64,000 nucleotides of DNA from G016234445 sp964438865 (GCA_964438865.1 CAYTMI010000008.1:62001-126000); one strand, 5' to 3'. Positions 17,571-25,312 are shown, counted from the first letter of the stretch. Program-made: numbers and translations. The notes: a model not told the origin generated them from the sequence alone.

Positions 17571-18308
17571 ATGCGCGCCGTAGTGCTTGCCGCCGGCGAT
17601 GGCGGAAGGCTCGGCGCCCACACCACGGGCACCCCCAAGCCCCTCGTCTCGCTCGCCGGCCGGCCAATCATCGCCTACACGCTGGAAGCGCTCGCCGAAG
17701 CCGGTGTCAGCGAAGCGGTCATCGTCACCGGGTACCACGAGGCCCAGGTCCGGGCCGCCCTCGAAGACCACCCTCTGCCGATCCGCTTCGTCACCAACCC
17801 CCGCTACCACGAAGGCGCGGCACTCTCGCTGCGTGCCGCCCGCGAAGCCTGCGGCGGCGACCCCTTTCTCCTCGTCATGGCCGACCACGTCCTCTCCGCC
17901 GGGATCATCGCCACCCTCATCGCTGCCGAAGAGCGCGGCCACTCCTCCCTCCCCCCTCCCCCCTCCTCCCTCCCTTCGTATGTGGCCGCCGACTTCCACC
18001 CGCGCGAAGCCGCCTATGCCGAAGAGGCGACGAAGCTGGCCGTGGCCGTCGATGGCCGGGTGACCGCGATCGGCAAGCACCTCGAACGCTGGGACGCTCT
18101 CGATGCTGGCGCCTTCGCCTGCAGCCCCGCCGCCTGGGATGCGCTCGACGCCCTGCCCGAAGACAGCGAACTCAGCCCCGTCTTCGCCGCCCTCGCGGCG
18201 AAGGGCGCGTTGCTCGCCACCGACATCTCCGGCCAGTTCTGGTACGACATCGACACCCCGGACGACCTCGCGACGGCGGAGTCGCTGGTGGCGGCGGCGG
18301 CGCGATGA
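17571..18308 (+). CDS. Sugar-phosphate nucleotidyltransferase, possibly inositol-1-phosphate cytidylyltransferase
   Basis: A 245-residue nucleotidyltransferase. The N-terminal VVLAAGDGGRLG and TPKPLVSLAGRPI are the nucleotide-binding loop and conserved Lys of the family; VMADHVLS carries the metal-binding Asp, and WYDIDTPDDLATAES the second. The closest match I recognise is the CTP:inositol-1-phosphate cytidylyltransferase half of IPCT/DIPP synthase, because the next gene is a CDP-alcohol phosphotransferase overlapping by four bases (ATGA). Residues about 125-136 (SSLPPPPSSLPS) are encoded by a heptamer tandem repeat (17942-17976). CDP-alcohol identity is inferred. Confidence 0.8.
   Translation: MRAVVLAAGDGGRLGAHTTGTPKPLVSLAGRPIIAYTLEALAEAGVSEAVIVTGYHEAQVRAALEDHPLPIRFVTNPRYHEGAALSLRAAREACGGDPFLLVMADHVLSAGIIATLIAAEERGHSSLPPPPSSLPSYVAADFHPREAAYAEEATKLAVAVDGRVTAIGKHLERWDALDAGAFACSPAAWDALDALPEDSELSPVFAALAAKGALLATDISGQFWYDIDTPDDLATAESLVAAAAR
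17942..17976. repeat. Heptamer tandem repeat inside a coding region (CTCCYCC type, 5 units)
   Basis: Units CTCCTCC, CTCCCCC, CTCCCCC, CTCCTCC and CTCCCTT, 35 bases, within the nucleotidyltransferase gene. Because seven is not a multiple of three, gain or loss of one unit would shift the reading frame. Confidence 0.8.
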
Positions 18309-18916
18309 GCTACGACGGCCCCGTCTCCCGCTACCTGAACCGCCCCCTCAGCCGGCCGCTGGCCCGCGCCGCCGGGCACACGCCGCTGACGCCGAACCTC
18401 GTGACCTCCGCGACGCTCCTCCTGGCCGTGGCCGCCGCGGCGATGGTCGCCGCCGGCTGGAACATCGCCGGCGGCATCGCCATCCAGGCCGTCAGCGTCG
18501 CCGATGGCGTCGATGGCGACCTCGCCCGGCTCAAGGGCATGACCACCCGCTTCGGCGCCGTCTTCGATGCCGTCACCGACCGCTACGCCGACGCCGCCAT
18601 CATCGCCGGGATGACCATCTACGCCGCCCGCTTCGAAGACTTCGCCCGCCCGGAGACGGCAGGGGTGTTCGCGCTCGCCGGGGCGCTGGCGGTCAGTTAC
18701 AGCCGGGCCCGGATCGAAGCCTCCCTCGGCGCCGCAAACGACGCCCCGCTCTTCTTCGGCGCCACCCGCGACGTCCGTTCCCTGATCGCCGCCGTGGGCG
18801 CGGTCACCGGCCAATGCTACTGGACGCTCATCATCCTCGGCGCGCTCTCCTCGGCCACCGTCCTCTGGCGCCTCCTCTACCTCCGCGCCAAAGGCATCGG
18901 CCGCCGCCCTTACTGA
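18305..18916 (+). CDS. CDP-alcohol phosphatidyltransferase-family membrane enzyme
   Basis: A 203-residue membrane enzyme with the family motif D-x2-DG-x2-AR-x8-G-x3-D-x3-D: DGVDGDLARLKG followed by FGAVFDAVTD. About six transmembrane helices. It transfers a phosphoalcohol from a CDP-activated donor. Overlap of its ATG with the stop of the cytidylyltransferase (ATGA) suggests the donor is made by that enzyme. Together they would be a split version of the IPCT/DIPP synthase that makes di-myo-inositol phosphate precursors in hot-adapted organisms; synthesis of a phosphoinositol lipid is the alternative. Confidence 0.85.
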   Translation: MSYDGPVSRYLNRPLSRPLARAAGHTPLTPNLVTSATLLLAVAAAAMVAAGWNIAGGIAIQAVSVADGVDGDLARLKGMTTRFGAVFDAVTDRYADAAIIAGMTIYAARFEDFARPETAGVFALAGALAVSYSRARIEASLGAANDAPLFFGATRDVRSLIAAVGAVTGQCYWTLIILGALSSATVLWRLLYLRAKGIGRRPY

Positions 18917-18925
18917 TCCCCACCG

Positions 18926-18954
18926 CCATCCGAACCGCGACCGGGAGGGAGCGT
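18926..18954 (+). repeat. REP-like hairpin, family A, copy 3
   Basis: Core CCGCGACCGGGAGGGAGCGT at 18935-18954 keeps the tandem G.A mismatch and a GGGA tetraloop, with the last stem base changed. It is ten bases past the stop of the phosphotransferase gene and preceded by CCATCCGAA as in the other copies. Confidence 0.7.
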
Positions 18955-19002
18955 CGTTTCCTCAGATCTCTCCTCATCTCCTCCGTCAGCCCTCGACGCC
19001 CT

Positions 19003-19072
19003 CCTGATCCCTGACCCCCGACCCCTGATCCCCGATCCCTGATCCCTGACCCCTGATCCCCGATCCCTGATC
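19003..19072. repeat. Heptamer tandem repeat (CCYGAYC, 10 units)
   Basis: Ten uninterrupted seven-base units of CCTGATC, CCTGACC, CCCGACC or CCCGATC. All differences are transitions at fixed positions. It fills most of the gap between the phosphotransferase gene and the GTG of the next gene, and is the longest of the heptamer loci. Confidence 0.85.
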
Positions 19073-19101
19073 CTTAGCCCGCCGCTCCGTATCCTCGACG
19101 A

Positions 19102-19677
19102 GTGAGGCATCTTGGCCTGCGGGAATGGGTGGCGCTGGCGGCGCTGGTGGTGGCGGTTGTCATCGCCGCGTTCTACCTTCGCCCCGACCCGGCTGGCACC
19201 GAGGTGGCGCCGCTGCCCACCCGCACCGCCACCCCCCGCCCCACCGTCGCCCCCACCGCCACCCCGCTGCCGCCAACCCCATCGCCGACAGCGACGCCCG
19301 TGCCCGTGCCCCTGGCGAAAGAGTCGGCGGCCCAGTGGACCGTCGTTTTCTACCGGATCATGCCCGACGGCAGGCAAGTGGAAGCGGCCTCGGCCACCGT
19401 CGCCACCCTCGACATCGACATCCCCGGCGCGCCATTCGGCGACGTCCCCGACGGCCAGTGGAAGGTCTCGGCGTTCGCCCGGCTCACCGCCAGCCCCGGC
19501 TACTACCAGGCCCGGATGGCCTATCGCGGCGCGATCACGGTGACGGTCAACGATGTGGTGGTCGCCACCGCCACCGGCGAGGGCCAGCTCCGCCCCGCCT
19601 TCCCCATCGACCCCGCCACCAAGATCCTCATCGAAGTCACCGACGGCGACGGCCCCACCCGCCTGAGGTGGGAGTAG
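19102..19677 (+). CDS. Membrane-anchored protein with Thr/Pro linker and extracellular beta domain, unknown function
   Basis: A 191-residue protein: N-terminal transmembrane anchor (about residues 9-27), a Thr/Pro/Ala linker (about 35-70, PTRTATPRPTVAPTATP-like) typical of Chloroflexota surface proteins, and a C-terminal globular domain (about 75-190) predicted to be beta-rich, with VVFYRIMPDGRQVE and AFARLTASPGYYQARM. No catalytic motif is visible. The GTG start at 19102 lacks a clear ribosome-binding site, and an upstream start inside the heptamer array cannot be excluded. It is followed directly by the left hairpin of the RAYT element. Confidence 0.6.
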   Translation: MRHLGLREWVALAALVVAVVIAAFYLRPDPAGTEVAPLPTRTATPRPTVAPTATPLPPTPSPTATPVPVPLAKESAAQWTVVFYRIMPDGRQVEAASATVATLDIDIPGAPFGDVPDGQWKVSAFARLTASPGYYQARMAYRGAITVTVNDVVVATATGEGQLRPAFPIDPATKILIEVTDGDGPTRLRWE

Positions 19678-19682
19678 CCACA

Positions 19683-19715
19683 CCCATCCGAACCGCGACC
19701 GGCAGGGAGCGGCCA
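19683..19715 (+). repeat. REP-like hairpin, family A, copy 4 (left flank of RAYT)
   Basis: CCCATCCGAA, then core CCGCGACCGGCAGGGAGCGG (19693-19712), then CCA. It lies five bases after the TAG of the upstream gene. Folding: CCGC/GCGG, tandem G.A, CC/GG, loop GGCA. Confidence 0.8.
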
Positions 19716-19750
19716 TCGCCGGCGCGGCACCCACTCCCATCCGCCCGCGG

Positions 19751-20245
19751 CTATTGCCCATCCGTCACGTAGCGGCACGCCAGCCCAGTGCTCTCCTCCG
19801 TCCACAGGTATCGCGTGCTCCCATGCTGCGACCACACCCGTTGGCCCCTTTCCCGCTCTCCCGCACCCACCAGTGCCCGCGTCGACCACGACTTGAACGA
19901 CCCCATCACGAGCTCAGGCAGTTCGCCAGCGCGCACGACGAGGTGGACATGCTCGGTTCGGACGTTCAGCGCAAGCAGATCCCAGCCCGCGTGGCTGCAG
20001 CGCTCCCGGATCGCTTCGGCGACGATGGCGCGGTCATGGTCGCCCAGGGCTGCGGGGGGCTGGCGGAGGCGCCCGGCGGCCAGCTGTTCCCGGCGTGGAC
20101 CTGGGGGCAGCGGCTCGGTTCCGGGGACGTTGTGTGTGTGGTCGACTGAGCCGCGCGCGTCACCGTGCAGCCAGGTGCCGTAGCACCGGAAGGTGATGAA
20201 GTAGGCGAACGGGATCCCGGGCTCGGGACGAGGGAGTGGGGGCAC
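19751..20245 (-). CDS. REP-associated tyrosine transposase (Y1/IS200-like, RAYT)
   Basis: A 164-residue single-strand transposase-like protein. FAYFITFRCYGTWLHG is the N-terminal strand of Y1 transposases, His99-Val-His101 in RTEHVHLVV is the metal-binding HUH motif, and Tyr159 in the C-terminal CRYVTDGQ is the likely catalytic tyrosine, close to the end as in short family members. The start codon is GTG at 20245; no good ribosome-binding site is seen, which suggests low expression. Inverted family A hairpins flank the gene on both sides, and further hairpins are scattered at other loci. RAYTs are thought to move REP sequences at low rates; activity here is inferred. Confidence 0.8.
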   Translation of the reverse strand: MPPLPRPEPGIPFAYFITFRCYGTWLHGDARGSVDHTHNVPGTEPLPPGPRREQLAAGRLRQPPAALGDHDRAIVAEAIRERCSHAGWDLLALNVRTEHVHLVVRAGELPELVMGSFKSWSTRALVGAGERERGQRVWSQHGSTRYLWTEESTGLACRYVTDGQ

Positions 20246-20292
20246 GCGGCGGATGGTAGCCGATCGCGGCGGGGGAATGCGTGCGGCGGCGG

Positions 20293-20325
20293 TGGCCGCT
20301 CCCTGCCGGTCGCGGTTCGGATGGG
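20293..20325 (-). repeat. REP-like hairpin, family A, copy 5 (right flank of RAYT)
   Basis: Reverse complement of the left-flank copy, identical over 33 bases; hairpin core at 20296-20315. It lies 47 bases upstream of the RAYT start codon. Confidence 0.8.
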
Positions 20326-20338
20326 AGTGGGCCGCCCA

Positions 20339-20366
20339 CTCCTCCCTCCTCCCTCCTCCCTCCTCC
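20339..20366. repeat. Perfect heptamer tandem repeat, (CTCCTCC)4
   Basis: Four exact CTCCTCC units directly outside the right RAYT flank. The same heptamer occurs after the first surface-protein gene at 24508-24535 and, in degenerate form, inside the gene at 17942-17976. Confidence 0.8.
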
Positions 20367-20420
20367 CTTCCTTTACCTTGTTAACCCCCAGCCCCTTTCC
20401 TGCGTTCTAACCCCTGTAAG

Positions 20421-20454
20421 GCACGACTCTGCCCAGCGGCAGCCGTGTCTTTTC
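20421..20454 (+). terminator. Candidate intrinsic terminator in leader region
   Basis: A two-part stem (GCACG with CGTGT, then CTGCC with GGCAG around a CAGC loop) followed by CTTTTC. It could end a short transcript or act as an attenuator upstream of the surface-protein gene. Confidence 0.45.
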
Positions 20455-20649
20455 GAGGGTTTTCCCTCAGACGGGAGCATTGACCTTACATGGCGGCCAC
20501 AGTACCGTTCAGCAAGCTTTACGAAGTGTGCCGCGCATGTCTGCGGGGTTTGATCAACCCCGTTATCTCCGGAGGTCACTTGTCCTACTTCGGCTTCCAC
20601 CGTGGCCCCAACACCGGGGCATGGTTCTTTTCCCGGACGCCCGTTCAAC

Positions 20650-20690
20650 CGGGTTCCCTTTCTCTTGAGAGGGAACCCGTCTTTATGTTG
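20650..20690 (+). terminator. Candidate intrinsic terminator or attenuator
   Basis: A perfect 9-bp stem CGGGTTCCC/GGGAACCCG (20650-20658 with 20671-20679), with a 12-base loop that can itself pair TCTC with GAGA, followed by TCTTTATGTTG. It is about 400 bases upstream of the surface-protein start. Confidence 0.5.
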
Positions 20691-21093
20691 AGCGGGACGG
20701 CGAAGCACACATCCATCCCCGCTGGAAAGGAGGGTTCTGCCGTCCTGGTCGCGTAGTTCCCTGGCGCCGCCCGCCGGCCAACCCCGGCAGGCAGAGTGGG
20801 AAACCGCAGGACTTCATTGAATCCATCCGCAAACCAGAGGGAAAGCCCGGACCCGCCCGGACCCAGCGCCGGGGAACGGCGGACGACGAGCGGGCGACCT
20901 CACAGACAACGGCAAGGGACCCGGCCAGGTCCCGCGCAGTTCGCCCGCAGATCCGGGCGAGTCCGGATTCCGACAGCCGCCCCACCATAGGCGGCCCAAC
21001 CAGCAGGAAAGGGACAGGACAGGGAAGCTCCCGGGGCACATCGCCCCACCTTCCATGGGCCGTCCCTCACATTGACTGGAGAGGTAAGTAGAT

Positions 21094-24000
21094 TTGAGTA
21101 AGCAAGCCATCCAGGCTGCAAAGCAGCGGAAGCGCTGGCTCCTGCTGCCGGCCATCATGGCCGTGGCCCTGGCCGTCATCGGAGGCAACTATCTTGCTTC
21201 CGGCGATGCCCAGGCCAGCGCCAAGCCAGGCACAGTTGCCGGCCTCACGGCCACCGAACAAGCACCCTCCGGGCCGATTCAGGCCTCGCACGTGCCCAAC
21301 CCCGACATCTTCCATCTCACCCCCTTCGGGGGCGGGGCCGGCGACCACATCGCCAACAACCTCATCGGCTACATGCACCAGGTCTGTGCCCGGGACCTCA
21401 CCGTCGACGGCATCTGGCCGGCGTTTGGCACCGCGGGCGGTCTCAACTGGAAGATCGTCGACGCCAACAACAACGGCGACCCGAACGTCCTGGGCGACAC
21501 CACCAACACCAACACCAACTGCAGCGGCGACGGCGACCAATGGCCGGACTCGCTCCTGACCTACTACTCGTCCACCCCCGGTGAGCAGTTCATCACCCTC
21601 GTCAACGACGCGGGCTCGCTCATGTACGACGCCGGTGGCGCCGTGGACGCCCCGGAGTACGTCCCGGCCCCGCTCATCAAGGAGTGGAACGTCCTCGAGC
21701 CGACCGTCATCCGGACCGGCACGAGCGAAACCTCGACCGACGTCACCGACGGCAGTGCCACCCAGGGCGTCGTCTGGGACGACTACCGGGAAGAGTACGT
21801 CTCCATCACCAGCACGGTGATCTACGAACACGTCCATGGCTCGCACAACGACGGCAGCCCCGGCGGCTGGCACGGCGAGATCATCGGCGCGCAAGTGACC
21901 ATCATCGCCGGCGGCACCTGCGGCGTTGTCCAGATCGACGGGCCGCTGCTCGCGAACGGCAACCCGGACTTCGCCATCGGTACGCAGTACCTGAATCCGG
22001 GCCAATCCATCACCCTGATCAGCACTGGTGTGCCGTTCAAGATCAGCATCTTCGCCAACAACTGCTACAACGGCAACGGCGACTACACCACCGTCACCAT
22101 CATGACGGCCTACGACAACGACCTCGGCTCGACCCAGCCCGGCGGCGACACGGAAACCTACCGCGTCGACTACGTGGCTACCCCGCCGACGAACAAGCAG
22201 CCGCTCCTCGCCTGGGCGGGCCAGCGGGTCGTGCTTGAGCACGACTGGCACAGCCCGGACAACGAGTGCCGCTGGCGGAGCATAGACGAAGTCCTCACCA
22301 ACGGGGACGGCGAGGACGAAGAGTTCATCGTCCAGTACGTCAAGCAGAACGGCCCCGGCAGCTTCACCAGCGGCGTCTGGGGCGACGTTTACGAGGAAGA
22401 CACCCAGATCGAGGCGAATAACGCCTGGGTGCTCGTCGACGACGGCGACGAAGGCGACGACGACTCGGATTCGAGCGAAGGCTGCATCAGCCGCGTGATC
22501 TACGAGTCGCAGGACCCCGGCGAAGTCGACGTTGTCGCTTTCGTCGTGAACTGCATGAATATCTCCATCGAAGACGGGTGCGACGACTCGGACGACGAAG
22601 ACCCTGGCGCCATCAGCCAGCAGGTCCCCTTCCTCATCTACTTCATGAAGATCGAGGACGTGAAGGTCGGGATCGTGCCCGGCACTTTCAATGCCCATAA
22701 CAACGGCAGCGACAAAGGCGCGGTCTTCAGCAACGCCAACCCGTGGAACACCGCCACGGACGTGACCTCGCAGACCTCGAACGTCTCCGCTGACGTCCTT
22801 ATCCGAGCCCGCGTCCGCGGCTGGTTCGTGAACTCGAACCCGTCCGGCCGCGCCGCCATCCCCGGCAACCCCGACCTCGGCCTCGACGGCCGCCCGGCGG
22901 ACCGCTGGATCATGCCAGACGACTGGCGGACTCTCGCCGGCGGCGTCCTCGCCGAAGAGTTCCGCCCGAACTACGACATCATGTTCGCCCCCGACAGCGG
23001 CTTCGCCTGCACCACCACGTCGAGCACCGGTGTGGTCAGTCTGACCCCCGAATCCTGCCTCTCCGCGGTCGGCCAGGGCATCAACGCCGTCAAGACACTC
23101 CCGGGCATCAGGCACAGCTACGTCCAGGGGCCCTTCAGCCTCCTCGACGACGCCACGCCGTTCCTCGGCAGCACCACAACCTTTGCCCCGTCCCACGCCC
23201 CCCGCAACGACGGCAGCGGGGACAACGACAACACCCGCAACACCATCCTCCCGGATGGCCGCGTGGACCGGTGGGACGCGCCGATGCCTCCCGCGCTCAT
23301 GACCTTCCGCCTCACCGGCTCCGGCTTCCTCGTCGCGGCCCCGAAGGCGAACGTCTACAGCGCTGGCACCAACGCCTTCTACACCAGCAACATCCCGGCC
23401 GAACCCGGTATCCGCAAGCTGAACTCCGATGGCTCCGGCTATCTGATCAGCAGTTGGGACCTGGGTACGCCGTACGCCTTCTGGTCCGCCGTCAAGACCG
23501 GCAGCGCTGTCTACAGCGCCGCTGGCGCAGACGCGGCCAAGACCACCGCCTCGGCCTCCAAGGTCGCGACCGGCGGTTGGACCCAGATCGGTGTCTACAG
23601 CGACAACCACGGTGAGTCCATGGTCATCGTCAATGGCGATGCCGGCCTCACCCTGTCCGGCTGCAGCGACGCCGCGAGCAAGACGAACAACGGTATCGTT
23701 TCGCTCACCGGCGCCTTCTGCGAAAAGAACGACGCCGTCGGTTCCAGCACGGTCAACGCCGTCGCGGACTACCCGGACAAGCGCAAGCATGCCCCGGTAC
23801 TCTCCAACGACGTGACCGTCAACTGGACCTGGGGCGGCATCAAGCAGGTCGACATCGTCGACGGCGAAGCCCCCCTCTTCAAGTACATCGTCTTCACGGT
23901 CACCGACCGCGATGGCTTCTGCACCGTCCCGGCGGGGGCCACCAGCCTCCACCCGGTGAACGGCGAAGCCCCTGACTTCGCGATCGACGCCGGCGAAGGC

Positions 24001-24504
24001 CGCATCATCCTCACCTCCAACGGCGCCCCGACCTCGCGGTCGACGGCCCTCGGTGTGCCGGTGTACGACACCGCGGCGACTGGCGAAGCACGGGACAAGG
24101 GTTCGGCGGTTGGCTGCCAGGCCTGGATCAAGGTCAGCAACAGCCTCCTCGGCGTCCTCAACGTCCTCATCATCGCCTATGACCCCGAAGGCACCGTGAC
24201 CTTCGACCGGATCGTGGACTTCAACACCACGGCCTCCTACAACCTCACCTTCCGCTGGTCACTCGTGACCTGGACGGGTGCGAACAACATGGCGGTCGCC
24301 GATGCCCTTGGCTCGGCTGCTGCCCAGGTGACCGCTGTCTACGGTTGGAAGCAGGCGACCCAGGAATGGCTCGGCTGGTTCCCCGGCACGGCAGCCCCCG
24401 GCGCCATCGACCTGACGGCGCTCACGAACGGTGCCGCCTACTGGGTTGCCATTGATGGCGACCCGGCAAGCGTCCTTTGGACCTGGACGACGAACGTCAA
24501 CTAA
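21094..24504 (+). CDS. Large secreted surface protein, copy 1 (S-layer-like, unassigned family)
   Basis: A 1136-residue exported protein. Signal peptide: basic n-region (KQRKRW), hydrophobic stretch about residues 16-33, likely cleavage after AQA near 42. TTG start at 21094, nine bases after GGAGAGG; the paralog at 25343 uses the same start. The mature chain is beta-rich, with acidic Ca-binding-like runs (GDEGDDDSDSSEG near residue 452 and EDGCDDSDDEDPG near 492). Segments shared with the paralog include LIKEWNVLEPT, VYEHVHG-like and GCQAWIKVSNSLLGVLN. The last about 80 residues form the VYGW...GAAYWV domain also seen in the CAP protein. Size, export and duplication suggest a major cell-surface component; no known S-layer domain is recognised. 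Confidence 0.8.
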   Translation: MSKQAIQAAKQRKRWLLLPAIMAVALAVIGGNYLASGDAQASAKPGTVAGLTATEQAPSGPIQASHVPNPDIFHLTPFGGGAGDHIANNLIGYMHQVCARDLTVDGIWPAFGTAGGLNWKIVDANNNGDPNVLGDTTNTNTNCSGDGDQWPDSLLTYYSSTPGEQFITLVNDAGSLMYDAGGAVDAPEYVPAPLIKEWNVLEPTVIRTGTSETSTDVTDGSATQGVVWDDYREEYVSITSTVIYEHVHGSHNDGSPGGWHGEIIGAQVTIIAGGTCGVVQIDGPLLANGNPDFAIGTQYLNPGQSITLISTGVPFKISIFANNCYNGNGDYTTVTIMTAYDNDLGSTQPGGDTETYRVDYVATPPTNKQPLLAWAGQRVVLEHDWHSPDNECRWRSIDEVLTNGDGEDEEFIVQYVKQNGPGSFTSGVWGDVYEEDTQIEANNAWVLVDDGDEGDDDSDSSEGCISRVIYESQDPGEVDVVAFVVNCMNISIEDGCDDSDDEDPGAISQQVPFLIYFMKIEDVKVGIVPGTFNAHNNGSDKGAVFSNANPWNTATDVTSQTSNVSADVLIRARVRGWFVNSNPSGRAAIPGNPDLGLDGRPADRWIMPDDWRTLAGGVLAEEFRPNYDIMFAPDSGFACTTTSSTGVVSLTPESCLSAVGQGINAVKTLPGIRHSYVQGPFSLLDDATPFLGSTTTFAPSHAPRNDGSGDNDNTRNTILPDGRVDRWDAPMPPALMTFRLTGSGFLVAAPKANVYSAGTNAFYTSNIPAEPGIRKLNSDGSGYLISSWDLGTPYAFWSAVKTGSAVYSAAGADAAKTTASASKVATGGWTQIGVYSDNHGESMVIVNGDAGLTLSGCSDAASKTNNGIVSLTGAFCEKNDAVGSSTVNAVADYPDKRKHAPVLSNDVTVNWTWGGIKQVDIVDGEAPLFKYIVFTVTDRDGFCTVPAGATSLHPVNGEAPDFAIDAGEGRIILTSNGAPTSRSTALGVPVYDTAATGEARDKGSAVGCQAWIKVSNSLLGVLNVLIIAYDPEGTVTFDRIVDFNTTASYNLTFRWSLVTWTGANNMAVADALGSAAAQVTAVYGWKQATQEWLGWFPGTAAPGAIDLTALTNGAAYWVAIDGDPASVLWTWTTNVN

Positions 24505-24507
24505 GCA

Positions 24508-24548
24508 CTCCTCCCTCCTCCCTCCTCCCTCCTCCCGGGGGGAGGAGG
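24508..24548. repeat. (CTCCTCC)4 heptamer repeat forming a hairpin
   Basis: Four exact CTCCTCC units (24508-24535) start three bases after the stop of the surface-protein gene. The last unit pairs with downstream GGGAGGAGG, giving a 9-bp stem (24528-24536 with 24540-24548) around GGG. No T-tract follows, so it looks more like an mRNA 3'-end stabiliser than a classical terminator. Confidence 0.7.
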
Positions 24549-24600
24549 TGAAGGGGGCGGTGCGAACAGACGCGAGTCGAAAGGAATGGAGCAAACACGC

Positions 24601-25191
24601 ATGAACGTACGCAAATTGCTGGCCGGAAGCGTGGCTGTGGTCCTTGGTGCTCTGCTTTTGGGGCTCAGCGGGTTCAACGCCCGTGAAGTTTCCGCAGAGA
24701 CGCCCCCTGCTCCTCCCGCCCGGTTCACGGGGACGGTGAAGGTGGATGGGGCGGCCGTGGCCGCCGGCACGCTGATCGAGGCCCGCATTGCCGGGGCGAC
24801 CTGTGGGGCGACGACGACATTCATGTCGGGCGCCGCCGCACGGTACGTCCTGGACTCGCCGGCCGACCAGCCAGGCGCTGCAGGGTGTGGCGCCGAAGGC
24901 AAGGTCGTCAGCTTCTACATCGGTGGCAAACTGGCCGCCGAGACGGGGAGCTGGCTGAACTATCAACTGAATCTCGTGGACCTCACCTATGTGACGCCCA
25001 CGCCGACCCCTACCGCGACAGCGACGACGACAGCGGTGCCGACGACCCCGTCGGCGACACCGAAGCCGCCATCGACCGGTAGTGGGACGGAAAGCGGGAG
25101 CAGCGCAGCGACGATGCTGTTTGCGGCGCTTGGTCTCGGGGCCCTGGCCTTTGGGATGGGTGGCGTTGTAGCCGCCCGCCGCAGCCGCTAG
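24601..25191 (+). CDS. Small secreted, C-terminally anchored surface protein, copy 1
   Basis: A 196-residue protein: signal peptide (MNVRKLLAGSVAVVLG..., cleavage near VSA), one globular domain of about 95 residues with two conserved Cys (GATCGA and AGCGAEG) and FYIGGKLAAETGSW, a Thr/Pro-rich linker and a C-terminal anchor. The end reads PPSTGSGTESG, a hydrophobic helix, then RRSR, which resembles a sortase signal with PPSTG in place of LPXTG. The ATG at 24601 matches the start of the paralog at 29907. Its placement after each large surface protein suggests it helps display or anchor it; that is inference. Confidence 0.75.
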   Translation: MNVRKLLAGSVAVVLGALLLGLSGFNAREVSAETPPAPPARFTGTVKVDGAAVAAGTLIEARIAGATCGATTTFMSGAAARYVLDSPADQPGAAGCGAEGKVVSFYIGGKLAAETGSWLNYQLNLVDLTYVTPTPTPTATATTTAVPTTPSATPKPPSTGSGTESGSSAATMLFAALGLGALAFGMGGVVAARRSR

Positions 25192-25256
25192 TCAGACATC
25201 GTCGCCCATGCCGTGTGGGGCAACCCATGCGGCGCCAACCAGCATCAGAGAGAGCA

Positions 25257-25312
25257 AGGAGGAGCAGGCAGGCAGAGACGGGGCGACCCGGGCTGAGTGC
25301 CTTCCTCCTCCT
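25257..25312 (+). other. Long imperfect hairpin upstream of surface protein copy 2
   Basis: AGGAGGAG (25257-25264) pairs with CTCCTCCT (25305-25312), and AGGCA (25266-25270) with TGCCT (25298-25302). It ends ten bases before the TTGACTGGAGAGG block that carries the ribosome-binding site, so it could modulate expression of copy 2. Confidence 0.4.

Larger units (their letters stand above)
19683..20325 (-). mobile_element. RAYT-REP element (REPtron-like) with 33-base inverted hairpin ends
   Basis: A 643-base unit made of a Y1-type transposase gene between two inverted copies of a 33-base sequence (19683-19715 and the reverse complement at 20293-20325) that match over all 33 bases. Each end contains the same 20-base hairpin found alone at other intergenic sites in the window. 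This is the layout of REP-associated tyrosine transposase loci. It lacks the left/right end asymmetry of an IS200/IS605 insertion sequence, so it is more likely a domesticated RAYT than a free IS. Confidence 0.75.
20373..20760 (+). other. Gene-free structured region, candidate leader RNA or small RNAs
   Basis: The 848 bases between the RAYT gene and the first surface-protein gene have no convincing coding sequence. Its first half is less GC-rich than the surroundings and holds a series of perfect hairpins on the + strand: 20421-20448 (GCACG and CTGCC stems), GAGGG/CCCTC at 20455-20468 with a TTTT loop, CGGGGTT/AACCCCG at 20544-20562, GCCCC/GGGGC at 20605-20620, CGGGTTCCC/GGGAACCCG at 20650-20679 and GGACGGC/GCCGTCC at 20695-20745. 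Two are followed by T-rich tracts. It matches no riboswitch consensus I recognise. From 20760 to 21070 I see only purine-rich sequence without clear elements. Confidence 0.45.

Noticed and set aside
19003..19072. Possible CRISPR array
   Set aside because: The units are seven bases with no spacers; no cas genes are nearby.
20695..20745. Possible c-di-GMP or cobalamin riboswitch near the GGACGGC/GCCGTCC stem
   Set aside because: The conserved aptamer bases of those classes are not present.
20490..20756. An 88-codon frame in the leader region
   Set aside because: No ribosome-binding site, and it runs through several perfect hairpins; the product resembles no family.
21071..21076. TTGACT as a -35 hexamer
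   Set aside because: There is no -10 element at proper spacing, and the sequence is part of the conserved block carrying the ribosome-binding site and start codon.
21067..23952. A 961-codon open frame antisense to the first large surface-protein gene
   Set aside because: It is a shadow caused by GC-rich third positions; the translation is low-complexity Val/Gly/Asp/Arg sequence and the sense gene has a signal peptide, a paralog and a ribosome-binding site.
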